This document shows positions 9,797 to 20,546 of a DNA stretch of 64,000 bases, one piece after another (the stretch's first letter is position 1; each line of letters begins with the position of its first letter). The stretch comes from Chamaecyparis obtusa. Lineage: Eukaryota > Streptophyta > Pinopsida > Cupressales > Cupressaceae. The DNA is taken from positions 1 to 64,000 of the forward strand of contig BSBK01008431.1 in the NCBI GenBank assembly GCA_027943335.1, given 5' to 3'. The notes under the pieces were generated by a model. That model made no database searches. It saw only the letters and a list, made by a program, of their open reading frames with translations, and had not been told where the DNA came from. The translations under genes and the position numbers were made by a program.

Positions 9797-12310
9797 CCGT
9801 CTCAACATTTTGTTTCTCTTTTGGTTCTAATTTGTCTATCCACTGTCGGTCCTGGATGTCGCCAATTTGAGCACCTCTAGTGAGCAACTCTTTGGTCATA
9901 CCAATATCGCCCAGGCATGCAGCTGTCCTTAACAAATTGTGTTTATTTCCACCCTTTTCAAGTTTATCAGTGATAGCTTTCTTTTGTTCTAGAAGAAAAG
10001 TTTTTAGTGGGGAATCCTTCAGCATTTGGTCTGCAGTGCCTAACCCTGCTGCGGAGGCCCACAACAAAAGCAATTTCTTCTCATCGGATACACACTTCTT
10101 TAACAGCAATTCAGCAACTGCTATTGCTCGGTTTTCGGCTTTTTGTGCTTTGTCTTTGGCTTCTTCTGTTTGGTTTTCAGCATTTTTTGTTTGCTCTTCA
10201 GCTTGGTTCTGAACAGCACAATGAAGTGCCGTTCGCCCGTCACTATCTCTTTCCAGAAGTGGGTGAGCTCCCCAATGCAACAGAACTGTGACTGTGTCCA
10301 CGTGTCCCTCTTTAGCGGCTTTATGAAGCGCCGTCTGTCCAAGGATGTCTGGTGTCCTCAGATATCTTACTTTAGCTTCCCCTGCTATTATCTGCATAAG
10401 GGCATCGGCTGTAAACTTTTTGCCCCTTGAAGCGGCCACATGTAGCAATGTCAGATCACTGTGGTCCATTATAGATTCTACTCCTCCCTCCCAAAACTCA
10501 AGTAGGTTAAAAATAACTTCAGGATTATCGTGGTCGGTTCTTTCGACCACTTCATGAAAAAGGCCTCGCCCATCTGCATCTTTTATTTTTAGGATCTCTT
10601 CATTTATTCTACAAAATCTCCGACAGAGCCTATCGTGTCCTCTGATAGCTGCAACATGGAGAGCCGTTTCATCGTCATCATCTTTTTGTCCCACCCAGAT
10701 TTTCTTCTCTTCTTCGCTTGTACATTTGTCGAGCATTAATTTAGTTAACTCGTATGCTTGATCTTCATCTTCAGCCTCAGAAGCGTAGTGCAAAGCTGTT
10801 CGGCCAAAGCTATTCGGAGCACGTGGATCTGCTCCTCTCTCCAAGAGTTTTTCCACAGCTTGTAAATTGCCTTGAGAGGCAAACTTACGCAGAAGCTCGG
10901 TGGGGTCCAGCTTATCAAAATAAGATTCTAGTGATTGTTTAGAGTCAATCAGCGCATCGACAATATCTTCTTTTCCTCTTTCCACTGCATAGTGGAGAGG
11001 GAGGCGGCCTTGCTTGTCCTCAACATCCGGTTTTCCCCCACATTCAAGAATCGTTTCAACCATGCTTACGTCAGCATATTTACACGCCAAATGAAGAGCA
11101 GTCGTTCCTTTCTCATCTGGAGCGATGACCAGCTGTTCTTTTGAACCACATTTATCCAAAAGATTACTCACAATGTCTTTGCTACCATACCGCAGTGCAT
11201 AGTGGAGGGGTAGGCGGCCTCTCTTGTCCGGTATATCCTGTTTTCCACCACATTGAAGAATCATTTCAATAATGCTCAAGTCGGGACGAAAACTACGAAA
11301 CATTTCAAAACAATCTGACGCGTGAGGACAACACGCTAAATGAAGAGAAGTCTTTCCATCTTCATCTGCGGCATTCACCAACTGCTCTTTCGAATCACTT
11401 TTGTCGAGAAGACTTGTAAATATTTTTTTATTATACCGCATTACATAATGAAAAGCCTCAATGAAGTCTGGGCTCGCTTGTGGCTGGGCGCCCCACTCTA
11501 ATACCTTGCTCACCAAATAACTGTTATCCCTGATCGTCGCTGCAGTGATCAAAATCTTGTTGAGAATGTGGTAATTTCCAGTTTCGTCGTCGGGGCCAAC
11601 GGAGGTATTTTTCAGCGTATCACGCTCTAGAATCCTGTTCACCGCACGTTTATCATAAATAAGGATATAGTAGAGTATGGCGGTGGACATAATGAAATCC
11701 CTTCGCCTTCCTGCTTGATGTTCTTCACTCTTCAATTCTTCCATCAGTCTAGCAAGACCCCCAGTTACGATGCTTATTAATGTACTGGAGGAGATGTAGT
11801 ACAACAAAGAGATCCAGATGGCTTCTGATGTGTATCCTTGAGAGGCAGAATCCTGAAAACAATGTACTTCTGAAAGTAGATGTTTAAGATATGAGGTAGA
11901 TCTTCTTAACCGTTTTATAAATTCTTTCCTTGGCAGGATCTTGCGATCCTCCTGACTGAATTTGTCCCAACAGGACTTTCCCAAGCTGACCATCAATTCT
12001 CCAACTGAATCTTCAGAGGGTTTTGTCGTCTCCACTTTCTGAGCAGCTAGTCCCTCCTCTTCGCCAAGTATTCTGCCCAAATGACATATCATTCTGTTCA
12101 TCTCTAAAAATCTGTCTGTATTCCTCAAAGGTAAGTTGCCTTCTCTCACATTTAGCACGTTTAAAGGTTCTCTTTTTTCCCAAGAGTTGAGCAGCCAGTA
12201 CACAGCTTCGTAATTGCAGTCATACGCACAAAGCCGTAAAGCAACATCTTTTCCTCTGTTGGTGAGTTTAACATCTGCGTATCTGCTCCTCCTGACATCA
12301 TGTGAATTAC
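9797..12310 (-). CDS. Exon 2: ankyrin-repeat region
   Basis: A single 2,514-nt open exon. About ten ankyrin repeats are visible by their TALHxA / LPLHYA cores: TSLHLA, LPLHYA (twice), TALHLA, TALHYA, TALHVA, LLHVA, TALHKA and TALHCA, each followed by a G-x-x-x-V/I-x-x-L-L helix. The first third of the exon has no clear repeat and includes a hydrophobic stretch (ISLLYYISSSTLISIV). Between late repeats there is a Glu/Ala/Lys-rich insert (roughly 10110-10215) of likely coiled helix. Ankyrin repeats bind proteins; the partner here is unknown. The exon ends at donor ACGG|GTATTC (9797) in phase 1, consistent with the following two exons. It is intact throughout, unlike the downstream exons. Confidence 0.85.
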
Positions 12311-12403
12311 CTGCAGAACAGTTTGTAACACAAGTTAAGTGTAAATTAATTTATGCTCACTAATTGTTTGAATGGGAGTTGAAATTAGAGTAAGAGAATG
12401 TAC

Positions 12404-12662
12404 CCTGGATTTGTATAACAAGCATGTGTCCCAAAAACATTCTGAAGTCATCTCCAATTTGGAAGCTATCATTTGGGCCGCTTATCCAGCCATCAAGAAG
12501 ACGAGCTCTTTCCCATTTCAATTCCCATTCCTGATGCCTTATCATTTCAAGGTTATATTTTGCTTCATCAACAGTTGCTAAACGCCAGTCTGGAGGAGTA
12601 GAGTAACTCCTCTCCACAACCTTCATTATAAAAGGTGGTGTGGCCTCTATTTCCGAAGTCAT
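12404..12662 (-). CDS. Exon 1 of ankyrin-KAP gene
   Basis: Starts at ATG 12662-12660 (MTSEIEATPPF) and runs 259 nt to a donor CAGG|GTACATT at 12404. The leftover base joins in phase with the next exon, whose acceptor is TTCTGCAG at 12311. No known domain is recognised in these 86 residues, which are charged and Trp-containing. The start choice rests on being the first ATG of the open frame upstream of the ankyrin exon; a further 5' exon cannot be excluded. Confidence 0.6.
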
Positions 12663-13249
12663 CGCGTCCTTACTGCTTTGAAGGAGAATGCAAAACTCAA
12701 GGTTTAGCGAACGCTTTTCTACAAAACAGATGTTTCAGCAAAACCTTTGAAGCATTGTTACCTAGTACATTGAAAATGAAACAATATTTTTTCTATAAAA
12801 TTTGTTAATTTTAACATATTAAATATTTCAAGGTAATATTGAAAAAAAAAATTAAAAAAATAATTATTACACTCTATAATTAGTTTTAGAAAATATACAA
12901 TTAATCATAGATAAGTATGATATATTACCTAAACTTATATATATATATAATTACAATTTAATATTAAATTATATATTAATATAAATTATATAAGGTTACT
13001 CCATACTTAATCTTATAATTATTTTAAAATATTATTTTAAAGAAAAATATATTATTTATTATATTTTTTAATTATATAATCAAAAAATATAATAATTTTA
13101 ATAATATTTTTACTTATTATTTCTATTATTTTATAATTTCTTTATTTTTTCATACTTATAATCTTAAATTTAATACACACAAATATAATGTTTAATATTT
13201 CTTTAAAAGGAGGAATAAAAATTTATTGAGAACAACTCAAATAATACAA
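12663..13249. other. AT-rich region upstream of ankyrin-KAP gene
   Basis: About 590 bases, very AT-rich from 12780 on, with no open frame of note. It would contain the 5' UTR and promoter of the minus-strand gene; several TATA-like stretches exist (for example near 12940) but the base composition makes any one call unsafe. Confidence 0.4.
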
Positions 13250-13559
13250 AATGGAAGGCCTAAGGCTAGAAAAAGAACACCAAACACCTAATCAAGAAGA
13301 ACCTCCCCATAGAGGGTACAACTACACAACATTGTCCTCCATAACTAACCTAGATCCAACATCTACTTATACTTTGGCCCCAAGAGGCCCCAATCATCCA
13401 CATCCCATCCATCCAAGCTCTCTGAAGCCCATTTTGCCAAATAATCAACCACTCTATTCCATTCCTAAGGAATATGACAAAAGGAAATATGATCTAACAA
13501 AGAAAACAAATTCAAGATTTTTTTCACCATCAAGGTTAATTGCCAATTAGCCTCATCAA

Positions 13560-13860
13560 GTATCGTGCACTAAGCATACCAATCACAATTTGCAAATCTG
13601 ACTCACAGACAATCTTCTTCCTCCTAAGAGATGAGTCTTTTTCAAGAGAGAGACCTTTTTCAATAGTTGAGAGAATAGCCAAAGCCTCCATAAGGTTCTT
13701 AGAGTAATCTTCTTTATAGGTAGAGAAGATTAAAATAACATTTCCATTGCTATCCCTACTAATATCACCAATTCTGACATATCTAGGATTTCCTCTAGAG
13801 GACCTATTAGTATTAAATCCCTTAGGAGAAGGGAGCCACCTCCCTTCTCTATGAAATTTC
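13560..13860 (-). pseudogene. LINE RNase H-like fragment
   Basis: Minus-strand reading gives SRGNPRYVRIGDISRDSNGN, then an acidic helix and KIVCESDLQIVI, matching the plant L1-associated RNase H pattern (SxGNPG, GxIxRDxxG, ESDSxxV). Several frame breaks. It lies 3' of the RT, as in plant L1 elements with an RNase H tail. Confidence 0.7.
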
Positions 13861-14229
13861 TATTTATTGCCTCAATCATATTCTAGCAAAGGAGTCCACA
13901 CCATTGCCAACTAAATTCAAATTTCTTATTACAACTAGATCACTAGGTTCCATAGGTCTAGTAACATCACATTTTGCGAGTTTAATTTCCTGAAGCCTAC
14001 AAACAATTTTTCAACTTACAAGAACACTTATCATTTCTCAATCCTAGAAAATTCTTCTATTTCTTTCCAACCAAATTCCAGATCATAGAACCTCTTCCCA
14101 TCAGATTACAATGAGGCACATCCAAACTATCCACTCCCCTAAGGTACTTACATGCGTAATAGTTCTTGCCCAATCTTGATCCTTACAATTACACCATCTC
14201 CAATATAACTTGGTTGTTTACACCTAACC

Positions 14230-15305
14230 GATCACGCTTGTTGGCGAAAGACCCAAACCACCCTCTTTCTTTGGTCTACATATTGAATCCCTTCTAACTA
14301 GGCTCCATTTGGAAGAGATAAAATTATCAGACCAGAGAAGTTGATAAGAGAGCATCAACTTATTTCACAAAACTAGGAGTGCCTTGCACAAAGCATATGC
14401 AAATAGGAAAAGCTTGAACAACTAACTTTAACAAAGTCATCCTTCCAATGGACAAACTCCATCTACAGGTCAAGTGACTAATCCTCTTACAAAATTTGTC
14501 TACAATCCCCTGCCAAGACTCCTTGTAGTGAGAGCCTGCACCAATCAGAATCCCAAGGTAGACTAGAGGAAGAGAACTAATTGGAAGTATAGGCCCCCCA
14601 TGTCAAAGACCCCTGAAAGCACTGAAAAGATTAGAAGGATCTCCATTAACTAGGATAGAGAAAGAAGTAGAAGTAGGACAACTCATAACCCAATTTACCT
14701 AGTCACCATTGAATCCAAAATCCAAGAGAATCTTCTATTAAAATGCTGATTTAACTTTGTCATAAAAATTTTCCATGTCAAGTTTGATAAATATGGCTTT
14801 CTACTTAGAAATTTCCATAGAATGAATGACCTCAGTAGCAATCACAATCTCATCAAGAATATATCTACTAGCCATTAAACCACCTTAATAACTAGATATA
14901 AGAGCTTTGAGGCATAACTTTAGTCCCTCTACATTTTATTTAGTGAAGATCTTGTAAACCAAATTGCAAAGAGTAATTGGTCATGTCTATTCACATTATC
15001 CTTCTTAGGAATAAGAACCAAAAGGGTGGGGTTCATAGATTTTAACATTTTCTTATTCTGATGGGATTCTTGAACCACCTCCAAAAGGTTCAATTTGATA
15101 ATCTCCTATAAAACCTGAAAAAATTCCAAAAGAAAATTATTAAACTTAGGGCTTTTCTTTTTTTCATGTGGAAAAAAATATTCTCCAGTTCATGCAATGA
15201 GATAGGATGAATGAGGGCCTTGTTCATTTCCCTATAAATAATAGGAGGAATGTAATCAAGAATAACAATTTCCTCTTCCCCAGCTAGAGGAGAGTCTTCC
15301 TTCAA
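14230..15305 (-). pseudogene. LINE reverse transcriptase remnant lacking the YADD core
   Basis: Recognisable pieces: RYILDEIVIATEVIHSME and FIKLDMENFYDKV (the motif with the first catalytic Asp), then NGDPSNLFSAFRGL. The reading passes directly from a QGDPLSP-like site (HGGPILP) to the thumb motif VYLGILIGAG with no F/YADD between them, so the block with the catalytic aspartate pair is deleted. Downstream, SLSIGRMTLLKLVVQAFPI and KKEGGLGL fit the usual L1 region after the RT. Not functional. Confidence 0.8.
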
Positions 15306-15947
15306 TAGAGTAGAAAAATAGTAGTAAGCTTCTTGAGAGATGTCCTACATTGATGAAAGTTGAGCTCCCTCTAAAAACACTAAGGAAGTAATGTGATTTC
15401 CACTTCTTCTTGCCTTAGTTCACAATTATGAAAAAAATATTATTTCTCTCCTTCGTGTAGCCAATAAATTCTTGATTTCTTCTTCCAAACAATCTCCTCA
15501 CGAAGATCCCATTCCTCCAAAATCCTTAACAACAATAGCCTCCTTTTGATTCAATTCCAAAGTAAGCCCTTGATCTTGGATCAAGGGCGTGATGGAATCC
15601 AACCAAGCTTGGGCAACCTGTTCACTATAATGCAAATTCTCAAAACATTGTCTATTCCACCTCTTGATTCTATATTTCACAAGCGACAATATTTTAACAA
15701 AATAATACATAGTTGTACCATGAGAGGGTTACCCTTTGAATCACCAATCAGTGACCAAGTCCTTGAGAGTAGGATCTCCTAGCCACATAATTTGAATCTT
15801 AAAAGAGGGTTTCTTAGAAGCATTGAAGGAGATCAAAGAACATTTAATTGGTCCTCAATCAGAGCCCCTCCAATCCAAAATCTTTGAACTAGTATTCCAT
15901 CTATCTCCCACCCAATAACAAGACACAAGGAATTTGTCTAGTCTCTT

Positions 15948-16375
15948 TTAAATTGCATCCACTCTTCTCCTATTGTTCCAAGTGAATATGCCATTATTTG
16001 GCATAACATCAATAATATTTAAAAGCTCAATATTATCAATGAGGAGGATGGTAGAAGGATCAAGGCTAGCCACTCCAAGTCCCGTTCCTTTTCCCTCTAA
16101 GTTGCAGGTTGCATTAAAGTCACCAACCATAATCCAAGGGAGAAAGGGATTCAAAGAGTGGACATATCTAATATGGTCTCAAAGATGATATTTCTACAAA
16201 AGAGTAGGAGCATATATATTAGAAAAAAGGTAGGTTTCACCTGATCTATACAAGAGACAACCATAAAAATAGAAGAGCGACTAGAAATCCACCACTCAGG
16301 AACAACCTTCCTCATATCCCAAAAGCAATCTATCACTAGACCTACCATGGGCCCCAAAACACTAACAAGCTCCAA
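15948..16375 (-). pseudogene. LINE endonuclease fragment
   Basis: Contains PWIMVGDFNATCNLEGK and, after a spacer, NNGIFTWNNRRR, the exonuclease-endonuclease-phosphatase signatures GDFN and FTW[NS]N of L1 endonucleases, which nick target DNA. The upstream piece (WWISSRSSIFMVVSC) matches the part of this domain ahead of GDFN in a neighbouring frame. Broken by stops. Confidence 0.85.
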
Positions 16376-17475
16376 ACTTAAAACTAATATAAATTAAACT
16401 TTAATCCAAGCCTAAGTCTAAGCCTAAGCCTACCTCAAATCAAATTGAACCCCAACCCAAAACCAATTTGAACCTTAACCTATATCAAATTGAAAATTAA
16501 TCCCAACAGTAAAGAAAATTGAACTAGAATACTAACTTAAATTAAACTCTAATCCTTATTCAAATTGAAGCCAAAATTTGAACAATAATTCTAAAACTTA
16601 ATAAAATTGAACACTAACCCTGAACTTAATTGAAGCTAAATACTGAACCAAAGCCAAAACCATAAATTAAACCCTAAACCTAAGTCTAATTGAATATTAA
16701 ACTAGATAGAACCCTAAGCCTAACTCTATGCCAAAAATGAACCTTAAACTTAACATTAAACCAATTTGAACCTTAATCCTATACCAAATTAAACATGACC
16801 CTAACATTAAACCACCTTAAACTCTAACTATAACTATAACATAAACTAAATTAAACCCTAACTATAACACTAAACAAAAATAGACTCTAACCCTCAACCA
16901 AATTATGCCCAAACTAAAAACCAAATTGAACATTAAACTTAAAACTAAACCAAAGTGTAGCCTATCTGTAATAGTGAACAAAATTATACCTTAACCATAA
17001 CCAAACAATAAACCAAATTTAATCCTAACCATATACCATATGGAGCCTCAATTCTAAAAGTAAACTAAAACTAAATCAAATAAAATCCAATACTAAATTT
17101 GATTGAACATTAAATCAAATTGAAGCTTAAACCTAAACCTAACTGAACACTAAACCAAATTGAACACTAAACCTAATTGAACCCTAACTCTTATTATATT
17201 AAGGTTAGTCTTTTAATTCCAACACTAACTCTAATTCGATATGAAATTTTGACCTTGACATTAAACCAAAGTGAACACTACACATAAATTTAATTGAACC
17301 TGAAATCTAACACTAGACCAAAACCTAAAATCTAACACTAAACCAAAACCTGAATTCTAACACTAAACCAAAACCTGAATTGAACAGTAGAGATTAAACC
17401 TTATCCTAAACCACTAAATTAAATCTTATCCCAAACCACCAAATTGAACATTGACCCTAACCCTAAAATTAGATG
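16376..17475. repeat. Decayed telomere-like repeat (CCCTAA / CCAAATTGAAC)
   Basis: About 1.1 kb of irregular repeats mixing CCCTAAAC-type units (plant telomere strand CCCTAAA) with a companion CAAATTGAAC unit. Examples are ACCCTAAACCTAAG near 16672 and CATTGACCCTAACCCTAAA near 17450. No unit is kept in exact register for long. It begins immediately beyond the LINE endonuclease end. It could be an old interstitial telomeric block or an unrelated low-complexity satellite. Confidence 0.6.
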
Positions 17476-18600
17476 ATATCCATTCAATTTTGCATGAATA
17501 GTTTCTTTATTTAGTTACTTTATTTAAATGCATCTCCATTTTGGAGAAAAAGTCATGATAGAAATATGACATAATGGATAGGTTTTCAGTGAGAATATTG
17601 ATTTAGATGTAGAGCTTTTACTGAGTTATTCAGAGAATGTATCCATTTACCCTATCCAAAAATGTATTAATTTTTACTAATGAATAACATAGCTTTTTTT
17701 AAAAAAAAATTATTGAGGCCCATGATCATAAAAAAATGGATTGTATAGCTTATAACTCATTTCTAAAAGCTCTAAATTACGCTTTTAACGAAAAAAAGTA
17801 AGAGAAAAAAATATTATAAAAAATGGAGTGGAACCAACTAGAGAAGGAATTACCTGAACTAACTGCAATGGTGGAGAAAAATGGAGGCAGAGCAATCAAC
17901 GCCATTTCTAATGGTAGAAAAAGGGTTGGGAATGGGAGAGACAAACGTGGACAGTAGTGGAGTTGAAAGGATTGAAAGGAGGGCAATATGAGTCATAGGA
18001 GAGTAGACAAAAAGGACAACAGATATCTCAATTGCACAATTTGGATTCCTTCTCCTTAAGTTTCTTCTTTGCTTGTAGAAATAATATGAACGTCATTGAA
18101 AGAAGATGATTTACAAATGCATTTCACAACAAATTGATTTAGCGAAGCATTTGGATGACAATTGGTACATTTAGAAATAAGGAAAACAATTTTGTAATAT
18201 TCACAAGTTTCTTTCTTATGGAGGTTATTTCTTGTTGATAAATTTTCTATTTGAGATTTAAAAGACAACCTTTCTTAGTGTAGACACTTAAAAATGTCTT
18301 ATGTCTCCAAGTGACAATTTCACTAACATTGCTCTTAAATTATTAAATAATCTTTATTATTTAATTAATTGTGTCCTTCTATCATATTCTAAACTCAAAA
18401 TCATCATTTCTCCCTAATTCCATAATTAAGTGATTTAAATTAATTACTTTAATTATTGAACATCTAAACAATTATTTCATCATTTATTCATCTATAATAT
18501 AATTAAATAATTAACATTATTTAATTATACCCAATGTCATTCAATTAATTAAATAACCATATTTAATTAATATTCCCTCTTTCTAATTATTACATTTATG
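17476..18600. other. Intergenic, nothing supported
   Basis: AT-rich, with short open frames only. The minus-strand frames at 17777-17986 and 18056-18268 show no motif or neighbours. 18330-18600 is dominated by TTAATTA-like low-complexity runs. Confidence 0.6.
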
Positions 18601-18830
18601 TAATTTTTATCATTTTATATTTCTTAGTTATCTAGCATTTTCAGTTTATTAGTTAGTTTTCCCTTTTTCAATTTGATCTTCCTAGCTAACCAGAGCATTA
18701 TGTTTTCATAATTAGAATATCTTTATCATTCTATATTTCTTAGTTATCTACTATTTTTATTTTATGAATGCAATTAGTTGTCCCTTTTTCATTTTGATAT
18801 TCCTATCTCACCAAAGCACTAGTTATTTGA
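18601..18830. repeat. Diverged tandem duplication, ~115 bp
   Basis: 18608-18705 and 18724-18830 share TATATTTCTTAGTTATCTA, then CCCTTTTTCA, TTTTGAT and a CC-AGCA end, with scattered substitutions. Non-coding. Confidence 0.65.
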
Positions 18831-19071
18831 GGTAGTGTTGGGCCATTTTCTCCTTGAGATCCAATCATCTCAAGGGTAGTGAATCCCCTAGTCTACATTT
18901 TAGTGAACTTGACGTGAATACCTTATGTTGGACCTTTCCTTCCAAGGGTTTGATGCATTTGAAAGGTTGTTCTTGAAGGATGACTTGGATATGTTGGATC
19001 ATGTCTTGGATGATTTTCTATAGGTATATCCTTTTATTTGTAAATCTACTAAATATACCCTACACTTAGAC

Positions 19072-19094
19072 TCTTCTTCTTCTTCTTCTTCTTC
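19072..19094. repeat. (TTC)n microsatellite
   Basis: About seven perfect TTC triplets. The plus-strand frame that follows (19111-19350) has no recognisable motif and is not called. 19351-19950 holds nothing supported. Confidence 0.9.
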
Positions 19095-20073
19095 AAAGGT
19101 TAAAAAGTCTGTGAATATTATGGTTGTCTTCACAAACCCCAAAAGGCCTAAGAGATTGGTCATTTATGTGACTTTAGCTAGTCCTTCTCAAAAGAAGTTT
19201 AAGTATATTTGTGGTAAACCATTTGATAATAAATCTGTAAATTTGTTCATGAGACTTACTCAATCCAAAAATACTTCTTATAAATCTATCACTAATACAT
19301 ATAATATGAGGAGAAATAAACAAAATGTGCAAATTATCTCTCATATTTAGCACCCTACTCTTTTTTTTGGAGTACCATAGATACGTGGCTTCAAAAGAAT
19401 GTAGCACCCCTCGTATGTAATCATATCAAAAGCATATTGAACCTAATTGTACCACTAAGTCTCGACCATGTAGTCAATTATATACTCAACTATATGAAAA
19501 GATGTACCCATCTAAAAAATCAAGTTGTTTGTCACTTATTCAACACAATCTTTTAAAATTTTAGCAGTTTTGTTTCACACCAATCCACCTTGTGACATTT
19601 CATCTTTAAAATACAAGAACTGGCATAATGATACAAAATTATGAAGAAATATATTGTACAAAATAAAATATATGATATTTTAAAATATAAAGAAGGTCTA
19701 ATCTCTACTGTTCACTCTATGTGAGAATAGCTCTACATCACCGGTACCTAATATCCATTACTAAATAATTCGGCCAAGAAAATTATCAAAAAATAATTTC
19801 TAAGAATGAGAACAACAAAATAAAATAATAGAAGTCAAAACTAAAACTCATTTCACAGCTCAAAACATATCTACGTGCAGAAACAAATAGGAATCTAAGA
19901 GCAAGAATTACAACAATATCAGGCTATAGATAAAATCACAGAACCGGTGCCATTCATTTAACAGGTAACAACAGAATTATTTTCAAAATGAAAAGAAAAA
20001 AACAGAGAAAAAAGTTATCCGGTTGCGTGCAGAACCCCAATAAAAATAACTGAAACCATGGCAAGTGACTTAC

Positions 20074-20154
20074 CTCATGATTCCGCACAAATTGTGTTGC
20101 GCTGTCGAAGACGCCGATGAGAAAAAAAGGTAGTGTTTGCTGGATAGCAGCTCC
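20074..20154 (-). other. Orphan exon-like segment
   Basis: On the minus strand an 81-nt open segment (27 codons, core FFLIGVFDSATQFVRN) is bounded by a good acceptor (CCCTTGCAG) and a strong donor (CATGAG|GTAAGT). An upstream ATG-containing open stretch at about 20395-20174 could be a first exon. Nothing matching the remaining exons was found nearby. The product is not recognised; it may be a single captured or relict exon. Confidence 0.3.
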
Positions 20155-20546
20155 CTGCAAGGGTAAAAGAAGATTAGAAGTGTTCAAATGTGGAAATTGA
20201 GTGGGAGTTATTTGCATAGAGCAGAAATGAAGAATAAAGCAAGCGGGGGTTAATGGCGTACGTAATGACGTTGAAGAAACCATGTGAGTGGATGAGATTT
20301 GTGCCTGAATCATGTGAGAAGTGGACTGAACTGAAATAATGGGGAAGATCTAAATTTATGGAAGCTGCTGGAAGCTTTTCCAATCTGCATTTCAATCATT
20401 CGTTTACCGGTCAACAAACTCGTGGACTGACCCATGTGACGGGCACAGGGTATGGTGCAACATATTTGCCTATCCCAATGTGATGATACTGCGCTTTCTG
20501 CAGTCTGTAACGGATACGAACTGACAGTTACGAGGAAATAAGTCAA

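Larger units (their letters stand above)
5805..12662 (-). pseudogene. Ankyrin-repeat KAP-family P-loop NTPase gene (Kidins220-like order), frame-broken
   Basis: A minus-strand gene of about 12 exons. Domains in order: short N-terminal exon, long ankyrin exon, Walker A exon, charged linker exons, an exon with the KAP NAWKY motif, two to four hydrophobic membrane segments and the Walker B DDLDR motif, a KAP C-terminal helical part, then a charged tandem-repeat and coiled-coil tail. KAP NTPases are known for membrane segments inserted between Walker A and B; animal Kidins220/ARMS has ankyrin repeats followed by a KAP NTPase. Exons 1-4, 6-7 and 9-10 join in phase through GT-AG introns. Breaks are seen in exons 5, 8, 11 and 12. 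Predicted length is near 1,900 residues. It is either a recently decayed gene or an intact gene with sequencing indels; typed as pseudogene because several frame breaks are visible. Membrane association is inferred from the hydrophobic segments. Confidence 0.75.
13251..16375 (-). mobile_element. Degenerate L1-type LINE (EN-RT-RNase H), antisense
   Basis: Minus-strand remnants occur in the order expected for a plant L1: endonuclease at 16375-15948, linker, reverse transcriptase at 15305 to about 14230, RNase H-like segment at 13860-13560. Stops and frameshifts occur throughout. No target duplication or clear poly-A tail was found at the low-coordinate end, so the boundaries are approximate. 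The plus-strand 99-codon frame at 13251-13550 is not supported as a gene. Confidence 0.85.

Noticed and set aside
9880..11144. Plus-strand open frames of 62-110 codons over the ankyrin exon
   Set aside because: They lie opposite a strong, motif-rich minus-strand exon and have no domain of their own.
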